A stretch of DNA of 64,000 nt, from assembly GCF_014850975.1 (NCBI RefSeq), contig NZ_JACXST010000002.1:62001-126000 (forward strand), given 5' to 3'. The notes under the pieces are model-generated. The model worked only from the letters and a program-made list of their open reading frames with translations, did no database searches and was not told where the DNA came from. Position 1 is the first letter of the stretch; the number at the start of each line of letters is the position of its first letter. A program made the translations under genes and the position numbers. This document shows positions 25,549-34,279 of the stretch, in pieces. The stretch is from Methylomonas fluvii. GTDB taxonomy: Bacteria; Pseudomonadota; Gammaproteobacteria; Methylococcales; Methylomonadaceae.

Positions 25549-26292
25549 TTAAGCAAGCAGTTTCTGCCGAAACACTTCATACAACAATACGCCAGCCGCC
25601 ACCGATACGTTCAGGCTTTCCACCTGCCCGGCCATCGGGATTTTCACCAGAAAATCGCAATGCTGACGGGTCAAATGGCGCATGCCGGTGCCTTCCGTGC
25701 CCATCACCACCGCCAGAGGCATATCCAGTTTCATCTGAAACACGGTTTGCTCAGCTTCGCCGGCCGCGCCCATGATCCAGATATTCTGCTCTTTCAACCA
25801 GCGCAGCACTCTGGCCAGATTGGTGACTTGATATACCGGCACCGTTTCCGCTGCGCCGCTGGCTACTTTACAAACCGTCGGCGTGATACCGGCAGCGTTG
25901 TCTTTAGTGACGATCACGCCATGCGCGCCCACGGCATCCGCGGTGCGCAAACAAGCGCCGAGATTATGCGGATCTTGCACTTGATCCAAAACCAGATAAA
26001 ACGGGGTCTGGGTTAGCGCTTCGACGTCTTGTTTGAGCTGGTCTTCGCTGCGCATCGCCGGCAATTCCACGGCCACCACAATGCCTTGGTGATTTTTGCC
26101 GTCGGCCATCTTTTCCAGCTTTTTGCGCTCGGTTTTTTCCGGATTGATACCCAGCTTGACGAGATCGTCTATCACTTGCTTCAGGCGCACATCCTGGCGT
26201 TGGCTATCCACCCAGGCACGGCGAATTTTTTGCGGTGAATAATCCAGCGCGGCTTGTACCGCGTGAATGCCAAACAATTGGGTTAAATTCAT
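25549..26292 (-). CDS. rlmB: 23S rRNA (guanosine-2251-2'-O)-methyltransferase
   Basis: 247 residues, a SpoU/TrmH-family knotted methyltransferase. The N-terminal substrate domain (LFGIHAVQAALDYSPQKIR) resembles L30e folds. The catalytic domain carries motif 1 DPHNLGACLRTADAVGAHGV, motif 2 VMGTEGTGM and motif 3 IPMAGQVESLNVSVAAG, with the SAM-binding trefoil knot. It methylates the P-loop guanosine of 23S rRNA. The start overlaps the rnr stop by 4 bases, the same rnr-rlmB pairing found in Escherichia coli. Confidence 0.96.
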   Translation of the reverse strand: MNLTQLFGIHAVQAALDYSPQKIRRAWVDSQRQDVRLKQVIDDLVKLGINPEKTERKKLEKMADGKNHQGIVVAVELPAMRSEDQLKQDVEALTQTPFYLVLDQVQDPHNLGACLRTADAVGAHGVIVTKDNAAGITPTVCKVASGAAETVPVYQVTNLARVLRWLKEQNIWIMGAAGEAEQTVFQMKLDMPLAVVMGTEGTGMRHLTRQHCDFLVKIPMAGQVESLNVSVAAGVLLYEVFRQKLLA

Positions 26293-28613
26293 GAGCGACG
26301 GCGTCTTTTGGCTTTTGGCTTGTTTGGGGCTTTTTTATCTTTATCCGATTTGGCAGCTTTACCGTTCGCTTCGGCTTTTTTGCGGCCCGAAGAAGATTTG
26401 GTTTTGGCGATTTTTTTACCCGTCTGTAGCAACTCAAAATCGATTTTCTTGTCGTCCAGATTAACCCGCACCACGCGAATTTTAACCATATCGCCCAAGC
26501 GGTAACGCACGCCCGTGCGCTCGCCGTACAACTGATGCTTACTGGCGTCGAAGGCAAAATAATCCTGTACCAGGGAGGCGATGTGCACCAAGCCTTCCAC
26601 GTAAATCGATTGCAATTCAACGAAAAAGCCGAAACCGGTCACAGCGGAAATCAAACCGTCGAACTCTTCGCCGATCTTGTCCATCATGTACTCGCATTTC
26701 AGCCAGCTCACCACATCGCGGGTCGCGTCGTCGGCGCGGCGCTCGTTCGCCGAACAATGCTCACCCAACAACACCATGTCAGGATGCGTGTAATAAAAAC
26801 TATCCGGCGATTTGCCGGCCAGACAATGGCGAATCGCTCTATGCACCAACAAATCCGGGTAGCGGCGTATCGGCGAGGTGAAATGTGCGTAGGCATCGAG
26901 CGCCAAACCGAAATGGCCTTTGGTTTCCGGGCTGTAAACGGCTTGCGACATGGAACGCAACAAAATGGTCTGAATCAAATGCGCGTCGGGACGCTCCTTT
27001 ACCGACTCCAACAGATGCATGTAATCCAATGGCGTGGGTTGCGCCTTACCACCCAGAAACAAGCCCAGCTCGCCCAAGAAGGTTTTCAGCGCCAGTAATT
27101 TTTCGGGGCCCGGGCCATCGTGGATCCGCAGCAGACGCGGCATTTTTTTCTTATTTAGAAACTTCGCCGCCGCCGTGTTGGTGGTGATCATAAATTCTTC
27201 GATCAACTTGTGGGCATCGTTGCGCTGCAAAGGCACGATTTCAGCGATTTTACGCTCGGGCCCGAAGACGATTTTGGTCTCCTGGGTGTCGAAATCCATC
27301 GCCCCGCGCAACTCGCGCTGATTGCGCATCACTTTATACAAGCCGTATAAAGTCTGTAGATGCGGCAACAAAGCGGCGTATTTTTTTGCCAGCTTCTGAT
27401 CCTCATCCACCAGTATTTTTGCTACTTCGGTATAGGTCAAACGGGCATGAGAGCGCATGACGGCTTCAAAAAACCGCGAACGCAGGACATTCCCTTCTTC
27501 GTTGATCAGTAACTCGCAGACCATGCATAAACGATCCACTTCCGGGTTCAACGAACACAAGCCGTTGGACAGTATCTCCGGAAGCATCGGAATGACTTTT
27601 TCCGGAAAATATACCGAAGTACTGCGGTTTTTGGCTTCGGCATCCAGGGCTGTATCAACTTTTACGTAGTGCGAGACATCGGCAATCGCCACCAACAGCT
27701 TCCAGCCTTTTGGAGTTTTTTGCGCGTAGACGGCATCGTCGAAATCGCGGGCATCTTCGCCGTCTATCGTGACCAAGGGCAACTTGCGAATATCTTCCCT
27801 GCCCTGCTTGGCGGACTCCGGCACTTGCGGTGTGAGTTCCTTGATTTCTTCCAGTAATGGGTCCGGCCACTGATTAGGCAAATCGTGCGAGCGAATCGCC
27901 ATTTCGATTTCCATGCCCGGCGCCATATGCGCGCCCAGCACTTCAGTGATGCGGCCCAAGGGCTGACAATGCTGGCTTGGTTGCTGAATGATTTCCGCCA
28001 CCACAATCTGGCCTTGCTTGGCATGACCGACGTCTTCCTTGGCAATCAACACTTCGTGGGCAATTTTTTTGTTATCCGGCACCACATAAGCCACGCGGCC
28101 CTCGGTAAAAAACCGGCCGACCACTTGATGCGTATTGCGTTCGCTGATTTCAATCACTGCCGCTTCACGGCGACCGCGTCTATCAATGCCAGCCACGCGC
28201 GCGATGACTCGGTCGTTGGGCATCAGCGGCTTCATTTCCCGCGGCGACAAAAACAGGTCTTCGCTACCGTCGTCGGGCTTCAAAAAACCGAAACCTTCCG
28301 GATGTCCAAGCACCCGCCCGGCGATAGTATTGCCCCCGGAGCCCAGGCAATATTTTTGCCGGCTGTTAAAACTTAGCTGGCCGTCGCGCTCCATGGCACG
28401 CAGCCTGCGGCGCAACGCCTCCAGGGCATCGGGCGTTTCCAGGGCAAATTGTTGGGCGATTTGTTGGCGGCGTAGCGGCTTGCCGGCTTCTTGAATAAGC
28501 TGGAGGATCAGCTCGCGACTGGGTATGGGGTTCTCGTATTTTTCGGCCTCACGCTGGGCGTGCGGATCGACGAGTGCGTTAAAATCAGATGTCTGATCGG
28601 TATTTGATGTCAT
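26289..28613 (-). CDS. rnr: Ribonuclease R
   Basis: 774 residues, a 3'-5' exoribonuclease able to digest structured RNA. Domain order: N-terminal winged helix (about 28-90, LQLIQEAGKPLRRQQIAQQF), two cold-shock domains (about 95-240), and the RNB catalytic domain with DGEDARDFDDAVYA (metal-binding aspartates). An S1 domain follows (about 620-705, FDGLISAVTGFGFFVELQSIYVEGLVHI), and then a basic Lys/Arg-rich tail ending KPKAKRRRRS, the region that in E. coli controls stability and ribosome contact. It is followed at once by rlmB. Confidence 0.97.
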   Translation of the reverse strand: MTSNTDQTSDFNALVDPHAQREAEKYENPIPSRELILQLIQEAGKPLRRQQIAQQFALETPDALEALRRRLRAMERDGQLSFNSRQKYCLGSGGNTIAGRVLGHPEGFGFLKPDDGSEDLFLSPREMKPLMPNDRVIARVAGIDRRGRREAAVIEISERNTHQVVGRFFTEGRVAYVVPDNKKIAHEVLIAKEDVGHAKQGQIVVAEIIQQPSQHCQPLGRITEVLGAHMAPGMEIEMAIRSHDLPNQWPDPLLEEIKELTPQVPESAKQGREDIRKLPLVTIDGEDARDFDDAVYAQKTPKGWKLLVAIADVSHYVKVDTALDAEAKNRSTSVYFPEKVIPMLPEILSNGLCSLNPEVDRLCMVCELLINEEGNVLRSRFFEAVMRSHARLTYTEVAKILVDEDQKLAKKYAALLPHLQTLYGLYKVMRNQRELRGAMDFDTQETKIVFGPERKIAEIVPLQRNDAHKLIEEFMITTNTAAAKFLNKKKMPRLLRIHDGPGPEKLLALKTFLGELGLFLGGKAQPTPLDYMHLLESVKERPDAHLIQTILLRSMSQAVYSPETKGHFGLALDAYAHFTSPIRRYPDLLVHRAIRHCLAGKSPDSFYYTHPDMVLLGEHCSANERRADDATRDVVSWLKCEYMMDKIGEEFDGLISAVTGFGFFVELQSIYVEGLVHIASLVQDYFAFDASKHQLYGERTGVRYRLGDMVKIRVVRVNLDDKKIDFELLQTGKKIAKTKSSSGRKKAEANGKAAKSDKDKKAPNKPKAKRRRRS

Positions 28614-28675
28614 TGAATCTGTTTGCTGGGTTCTGCCGCCTATTCCCTGTCGGAACCGGCCGGCAATCGTCTTTG

Positions 28676-30268
28676 TTATATAAAATCATAGCCTTTCTTC
28701 TTGTTCTGCGTGGGAATGACGTCGTCCAGAATACGCCGGCATTCGAACTGCCAATAGCCCAAGCCGATATTTCTGCGGCCGTTCAAAATAATGGGAAAAT
28801 TCTCATGCCCCATAAACATTCGCAATAAATCGCCGTCTTTCAAGCGAAAAGAATCCATGATGATAAAGCTTTTTTCGCCTTCGCTATCTCTTGTGCCATA
28901 GATTAAGGCTTTCTTACGCTCCGCATCGGTATCCGCCTCGAGCGCCTGATAAGCCACCGGGAAAGCTTGGGCAGCGATGACCATTACCTCAAATATCAGC
29001 TTGGAATCCTGCTTGGGGAGCAGTATTTTGCACACCACGCCGAGCGAACGTTGTTGCGGCATCGCGTCTATCTTGCGGAAACTCACCAAGCTGCCGATAG
29101 ACAGTACGCCTTCCTTGTGGAAATTACAGGACAAGGCGCGCTCAGAGTCAGTCTCGGCCCGTATTTCCAGACCGGTTTCCAAACCAAGTCTACCGGTTTC
29201 CAATAGATCATAGGTCGTTTCCAAACCAATAGCCACATATCTATCCAGCCGATCAGCAAAATATACCGTCCCTTGCGGCTCCTTCCCTTGCCAGCGCTGC
29301 ATCAGATAGTCGAACAGTTCCGCGGATAGCTTTTGATGATTATTCTTATCGATCTCCAGCGAACTAAAGCGGGCTTCCTCCTTGCTGCACAATTTGTCCG
29401 CCTGCTTGATTACTTTACCCAATTTAGTCAGATTCAGGTAAAGCATGGCCGAGTCCGACCTACGATCAGTCTGTGTGCCACTGAGCAAAAAAGCCGGCGG
29501 CAGGTCTTCGTCCATTAAAATAGCGCACTGCACGGCTTGTTCGGCTACCGGTTTGGTTTCGATTTGCAGAAAATCGCTGATTTTCTCGAGAAACTCATAA
29601 ACCAGTTGAAACTCTTTCTGCATCAAGCCGGATGGATAAGCCAAACTTAACAGCAATATTTGTTTATAGCTGTCTTCGACTGACGACAGTTTACTGAATA
29701 TACCGCCCTGGTCGGCCACCTTGGAGCCCGCCTTATCCAGCTTCACGGCGAGTTTATACAACGAGTGCAAATCGATCCAGATCCAATCCGGCACCGGATA
29801 GCTCATCATGTAATGACTTATCACGATGCGGCTCAAGCCCCGGATAGTCCGCTGTATCCCCAGCGCGGTGGATTTACCTTGCAACCAACCAATTTCCCGG
29901 CGGGTCAAATCCTTTACCACGCTCCAATAGCCGATGGTAAATTGTCTTTCGATTGCGCAGGCCAAGCCGAATATTTTTTTTTCGCTTTCGCCCTTTGGGA
30001 AACCGAACTTGATCAGCCGCGAGCGCAGATAATCGTCGATCAGGTAAAAGCTGTCTCTGAGCAACTCCAATGCATGCAAGCGTTTCGCCGCCGGCATTTC
30101 CACCGAAATCAATTCGCCTAACAACTCGTAAAACAGCCGGGCAGCCAGACCCGGATTGGCCGTCGGCAGTTCCGCAATCCATTGCCTTAGCGCATCGTCA
30201 GTAAACGACGCCGATAATTGGGGATCATTTTTTTGCTGGGGTATGACCAGAAAAAACGAGTTTTTCAC
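28676..30268 (-). CDS. Conserved-looking cytoplasmic protein of unknown function, 530 aa
   Basis: 530 residues with no signal peptide or membrane helix. The N-terminal two thirds (about 15-310) is mostly helical, with regularly spaced Leu and charged residues (for example RLFYELLGELISVEMPAAKRLHALELLRDSFYL). The C-terminal third (about 370-515) looks beta-rich (VLSIGSLVSFRKID, KLIFEVMVIAAQAFPVAYQ, EKSFIIMDSFRLKDGDLLRMF). That arrangement would fit a ligand-binding PilZ-like or similar barrel at the C-terminus, but no RxxxR motif is visible, so this is a guess. It lies upstream of rnr on the same strand with a 62-base gap. The family is not recognised. Confidence 0.7.
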   Translation of the reverse strand: MKNSFFLVIPQQKNDPQLSASFTDDALRQWIAELPTANPGLAARLFYELLGELISVEMPAAKRLHALELLRDSFYLIDDYLRSRLIKFGFPKGESEKKIFGLACAIERQFTIGYWSVVKDLTRREIGWLQGKSTALGIQRTIRGLSRIVISHYMMSYPVPDWIWIDLHSLYKLAVKLDKAGSKVADQGGIFSKLSSVEDSYKQILLLSLAYPSGLMQKEFQLVYEFLEKISDFLQIETKPVAEQAVQCAILMDEDLPPAFLLSGTQTDRRSDSAMLYLNLTKLGKVIKQADKLCSKEEARFSSLEIDKNNHQKLSAELFDYLMQRWQGKEPQGTVYFADRLDRYVAIGLETTYDLLETGRLGLETGLEIRAETDSERALSCNFHKEGVLSIGSLVSFRKIDAMPQQRSLGVVCKILLPKQDSKLIFEVMVIAAQAFPVAYQALEADTDAERKKALIYGTRDSEGEKSFIIMDSFRLKDGDLLRMFMGHENFPIILNGRRNIGLGYWQFECRRILDDVIPTQNKKKGYDFI

Positions 30269-30378
30269 AAAAAATCCATTATTAATGAACGTGTTGGGAA
30301 TCGCTCACTATTCAGGATGACACCCCAATAGGCGACAAGACCAAAGGCACGCTGCGTTGCTAAGCCATCAACCATCGC

Positions 30379-30702
30379 CTAGAACAACCCTTCGTCGTCT
30401 ATCATCAAATTTTGCAAGGCATTCACATCCTTTCTGAGTTGCTTCCTTGCCAATAACTTGGTTTGCACACGTTCAGGAAGCTCGGTAAAAATCAATACCT
30501 GATTGGCCACCAGTAAATCCACCAAGTCGTCTATGACCCTGACCATATCGTTATCGGTGGCCGACAAGGCTTCCCTTGCCTTATCACTTGGGACCTGCTG
30601 CAAAAATACCGCTACTTCCGGGTGATCGACATCGAGCCACTCGTCGCCGCTGTCGCGCAGTTGCACAATTGCTCCCGCCTGATCTCGGACTACAAACGGC
30701 AC
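30379..30702 (-). CDS. Small conserved protein of the type annotated TrpB-like
   Basis: 107 residues. The layout (MPFVVRDQAGAIVQLRDS, a short acidic linker, then ATDNDMVRVIDDLVDLLVANQVLIFTELPERVQTKLLARKQLR) matches a small proteobacterial protein often labelled tryptophan synthase beta-like. It is far too short to be TrpB (about 400 residues) and has no PLP lysine, so that name should not be read as a function. It is soluble, with an amphipathic helical core. It is upstream of the 530-residue unknown on the same strand. Confidence 0.7.
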   Translation of the reverse strand: MPFVVRDQAGAIVQLRDSGDEWLDVDHPEVAVFLQQVPSDKAREALSATDNDMVRVIDDLVDLLVANQVLIFTELPERVQTKLLARKQLRKDVNALQNLMIDDEGLF

Positions 30703-30774
30703 AGGTCACCTACCATCGACATAATCAGCAAAATATCGGACCTTATCGGTAAGCACCGGCAACGCAAAAACCGA

Positions 30775-31221
30775 TCATCTAGGTGAGATAGTCAAAGCGC
30801 CCAGCGTCACGCCAATGTCTATACCGCGGCCCTTGCCGGACAGTGCCAAAGAAATTTCGCCGCGGGTTAACAGTTGCCCGTCTATGGATTTGGTGGCGCC
30901 GGCATGCCCTTCAAAAGCCACAAAGCTGCCGTAAATTTCATTCAGATTTCTAACTTCGGAAAACACCCCGGTACCCTCGATTTCCGATTTACCGATGGTA
31001 AAACCTATACTCTTCGAAGCCAGTGCGACTTGCGCCCGCTGTCCGTTACTACAACTGATGTTGCCCAGGCCATCGTATTGCTTATACACAAATGACCAAC
31101 CGCTCAGCTTGTAAGTCATCGTGCAGGATGTTAACGATTGCGCGGCTGCCGGAGACACGAAAAACAGTCCGCTTAGGCTTAGCGCCAACAGCGGAATAAA
31201 TCGAAAAAACTGGGTTGTCAT
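30775..31221 (-). CDS. Periplasmic protein of unknown function
   Basis: 148 residues from the ATG at 31221, supported by GGAG upstream and by a signal peptide starting there (hydrophobic 7-22, cleavage near AAA-QSL). The mature part is beta-rich with two cysteines (LTSCTMTY and NISCSNGQ) and a glycine-rich end (ALSGKGRGIDIGVTLGALTIS). This resembles small exported beta-sandwich proteins, but I recognise no family. It follows the DUF748 gene by 93 bases on the same strand. Confidence 0.65.
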   Translation of the reverse strand: MTTQFFRFIPLLALSLSGLFFVSPAAAQSLTSCTMTYKLSGWSFVYKQYDGLGNISCSNGQRAQVALASKSIGFTIGKSEIEGTGVFSEVRNLNEIYGSFVAFEGHAGATKSIDGQLLTRGEISLALSGKGRGIDIGVTLGALTISPR

Positions 31222-31314
31222 AGAATCTCCATTTTTATAAAACTTTAAATACAAATCGATGCGCCACTATCGCTGCGTAAACCCCATTATATTACAAACA
31301 GTGTAAGCTTCCGT

Positions 31315-34257
31315 TTACTGTGAAACGCTCAACGATAGCACCGACTTAATCCCATCGGCTGTTTCGGCCTGATTCAACTCGGTCGCCATTAGATACAGCC
31401 TGTCTTTGCTGATCCCGCCGGGGTCGGCCAGATACTGCGCGATATGGTTGGCTCTGGCAATCGCCAGATCGTTAAGTCGCTGCGGATCGGGTGGAAAAAT
31501 GCCTTCCAGCTTCTGTTGCGCCAACGGGTAAAAGTCGGCGTCCGGATTACTCTTGATCCGCGGCTTGCCCAATAAGGATCTATCCATCTCCAGAGGGAAG
31601 ACTTCGCCAAAAAACTTGGCCAGCAAGCGCTTGTAGTCATCGTCGGACAATTCAATGTATTCGTGCCGAACTTTCTCCCCCTTGTCGCGCAACTCGCCGG
31701 ACTTCATTTTTTTCAAGACATCCTTTACCGCTTCAAAACGCATCGCCGGCCAATCCATGTTTTGATAGGCAATTCCTTTGATTTCCAGGGTTAATTCGGG
31801 TTTGCTGAGCAAGGCTTTGTTAAGCTGATCCAGTTTGGCGGATTCTTCGACAGCTAATTCAGCACTGCCCGGTGCGAAAGCCACCGCACTAAAATCCTTA
31901 TCGTCATCCAATAACGAACCCAGCGCTTTGAAAGGCGACATCGCCACTTTAGAGACCAGATTAACCAACACATCCGCCAGCAAAGAACCAATACTGAATT
32001 TCGGATCTTCCAGACTGCCGGTGATTGGAAAATCCAGATTAATTTTGCCGTCCGCATCTTTCAGCAAGGCAATCGCCAAATGCAAAGGCAAGGACACCGC
32101 ATTCGGATTTTCCACGTGCTCACCCAAGGTCAGCTGATCGATAAGCAATTTGTTCTGCACTGCCAACTGTGCCTGCTTGATGGTGTAGCGCAAATCCAGC
32201 GCCATTTGGCCTTTTTCAATCCGGTAGCCGGCAAACTCAGCCATATAAGGCGTAATCAACGGCAAAGGCATGTTGGTAAAATTTAGGGCAATGTCCGAAT
32301 CACCCGTATCGAATTGATATTTGCCCTTGATACCGACCGAGGCCATCTCGTAAACCTTGCCTTTTAAAGCCAACTTGGCCTCGGCATCTTTGTCCGACGA
32401 AAACCCGCTGACTTCGCCGTTGAGGCTGTTCATGGCCGCTACGAACGGCAAAATCAAGGAGTAGTCGGAGAAATCCGATTTACCCTCTTTCAGTTCGATT
32501 TTACCGATACTGACCCGCGGCTCGGCGGTTTTGCCGGCCGCCTGTTTGGCTGGAGGTTTAGCTGCCGGCGCTGGTTTTGTGGGCGTTTGCGGCAGCATCA
32601 GATCGTCGATATTGGTTTTACCATCCTTTTTGATATTAAACCGCAGATAAGGACGATCAAACATTACCTTGGCAAATTTGAAATCCTGTTTCGCCAAATC
32701 AATGTCTATCCCCGCCACCTCCAGATTGGACCATTTCAAGAAATCCACGTTTTTGAGCTGATCCCGAGTCACCAAACCTTCTAAATTGGCGTCGCCTTGG
32801 AAGGTGAGTTGCAGTTGCTCGGCCACCGCTAATTGCAGATTGCCCTTCCCACTGAAGTCGCCATCCACCAATTCGAGTTTTAGAAAGGGATCCAGATAAG
32901 GTTGGAACACTTTCAGGTTAATATCGTGAATATCCAGCGCCCAAGAGCCCGCAAAAGGCTGCAAACTCATCTCGCCGTCCACTTTCAACCCGCCGGTATT
33001 ATTGAACTTACTGCTCAACTGCACCGGCAATTTGCCACCGTCCTGGGTGCTAAATTTTTGCAACTTGCCACTCAACTCGCTCAGTTGCAGCTCCAGCGGC
33101 TTCGGCAGACTGTAATCGGTAAAATGAATGTTGTAGTTGTCTAATGCCAACTCATCCACTTTAACCAGCCAGGGCTTACTCTGCTCAGCAACCGCCGGCG
33201 TTGCCGGTGGCTCAGTACCGTCAGGTGCGGCGGGCTCTCCGGCAAACAAGGCCTGGTAATTGACAATACCATCCGCTTGCAACCATGCGCTAATCGCCGC
33301 ATCGCTGCTGGATACCGAACCAATCTCAACTTGCTGCTGATTAACATCGACATTAATGCCGTTGACCGCCAAGACAGGCACACTAACTAACGGCTTACCA
33401 TGATTGTTCTCAGTAATTTCCAGCTGCTTGATCTCGACCTTGCCGTTGCTTATTTTTGTCAGCATCCCATCCGCTGCTTGGGCAAGCGTGTAATCGACTT
33501 GCAAACCGAGCAGACCGTTGACGATTTCCACCGGCAGGATTGCTTGCAAAAATAATTGCCAGCTTCTGGCCAGGCCTATGTTTTCCAACTGCAGATGACC
33601 CTTTGAAGCCAGCGGCGCAATCGAGAAATCCCCATGCCATTGGATAGTGCCGCCCGATTCCAAACCCACACTCAATTCACCCAGCGCACTGCTTGCCGCC
33701 TGAGTGCTGAATTCGTTGAGTGTTAGATTAAGCGGCAACAGGTTTTCCGATAGCACTGGACCGCTGGTAGCGTCCTGCCAACCTATTCGTCCTTCTTTGA
33801 TAGCGATTTGATGAACCAACAGCGCCAAGCTGTCGCCGCCACTGTCTTTTGTGTCCGGCTGCGACAGTGATTGCTTGGCTTTTATATCCGCAAAATTGAA
33901 TGCGCCGTCGGCACGACGTTCGATATTGACTTGCGGGTCCTGCAACTCGATGGCATCTAAAACCACACCGCCTAGCTTTGCCGATTCCACTGCGTCTAAA
34001 TCGACAAATAGACGCCCGAAACCTACCAGGTCTTTGCCGTCTTTCGCCGCCAGGGCAAAGCCTTCCAATGTCAGAGTAAATTTGAACGGGTTAAAGCGAA
34101 TCGCCGAAATCCGGACTGGCTGTCCGGTTTCTTCCTGAATTAAAGCCGGTAGCTTTTTTAAGGCCAGTGCCGGCACTAGGTAAAACCCCAATAAGGCGTA
34201 GAGCGCCAAAAGCGCAATAAGCCCCAATCCCGCGATCAAGCCCTTTTTTCGATTCAT
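31315..34257 (-). CDS. DUF748/AsmA-like large envelope protein
   Basis: 980 residues from the ATG at 34257 (GGTGG upstream; GTG codons 12 bases earlier are possible). One N-terminal membrane helix (about 7-30) is followed by a very large periplasmic region made of AsmA-like beta repeats (VRISAIRFNPFKFTLTLEGFAL, YNIHFTDYSLPKPLELQLSEL, IGKIELKEGKSDFSDYSLILP), as in the DUF748 family. Near the C-terminus is an OmpA-like stretch (VAFAPGSAELAVEESAKLDQL). AsmA-like proteins are thought to bridge the envelope or move lipids; that role is inferred. It lies 22 bases after the lipoprotein gene, so the two form an operon. Confidence 0.85.
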   Translation of the reverse strand: MNRKKGLIAGLGLIALLALYALLGFYLVPALALKKLPALIQEETGQPVRISAIRFNPFKFTLTLEGFALAAKDGKDLVGFGRLFVDLDAVESAKLGGVVLDAIELQDPQVNIERRADGAFNFADIKAKQSLSQPDTKDSGGDSLALLVHQIAIKEGRIGWQDATSGPVLSENLLPLNLTLNEFSTQAASSALGELSVGLESGGTIQWHGDFSIAPLASKGHLQLENIGLARSWQLFLQAILPVEIVNGLLGLQVDYTLAQAADGMLTKISNGKVEIKQLEITENNHGKPLVSVPVLAVNGINVDVNQQQVEIGSVSSSDAAISAWLQADGIVNYQALFAGEPAAPDGTEPPATPAVAEQSKPWLVKVDELALDNYNIHFTDYSLPKPLELQLSELSGKLQKFSTQDGGKLPVQLSSKFNNTGGLKVDGEMSLQPFAGSWALDIHDINLKVFQPYLDPFLKLELVDGDFSGKGNLQLAVAEQLQLTFQGDANLEGLVTRDQLKNVDFLKWSNLEVAGIDIDLAKQDFKFAKVMFDRPYLRFNIKKDGKTNIDDLMLPQTPTKPAPAAKPPAKQAAGKTAEPRVSIGKIELKEGKSDFSDYSLILPFVAAMNSLNGEVSGFSSDKDAEAKLALKGKVYEMASVGIKGKYQFDTGDSDIALNFTNMPLPLITPYMAEFAGYRIEKGQMALDLRYTIKQAQLAVQNKLLIDQLTLGEHVENPNAVSLPLHLAIALLKDADGKINLDFPITGSLEDPKFSIGSLLADVLVNLVSKVAMSPFKALGSLLDDDKDFSAVAFAPGSAELAVEESAKLDQLNKALLSKPELTLEIKGIAYQNMDWPAMRFEAVKDVLKKMKSGELRDKGEKVRHEYIELSDDDYKRLLAKFFGEVFPLEMDRSLLGKPRIKSNPDADFYPLAQQKLEGIFPPDPQRLNDLAIARANHIAQYLADPGGISKDRLYLMATELNQAETADGIKSVLSLSVSQ

Positions 34258-34279
34258 TGTCACCACCACACGCTGTAAA

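Noticed and set aside
30379-30702. Tryptophan synthase beta subunit
   Set aside because: Only 107 residues with no PLP lysine or TrpB motifs; the familiar label for this small family is not a function.
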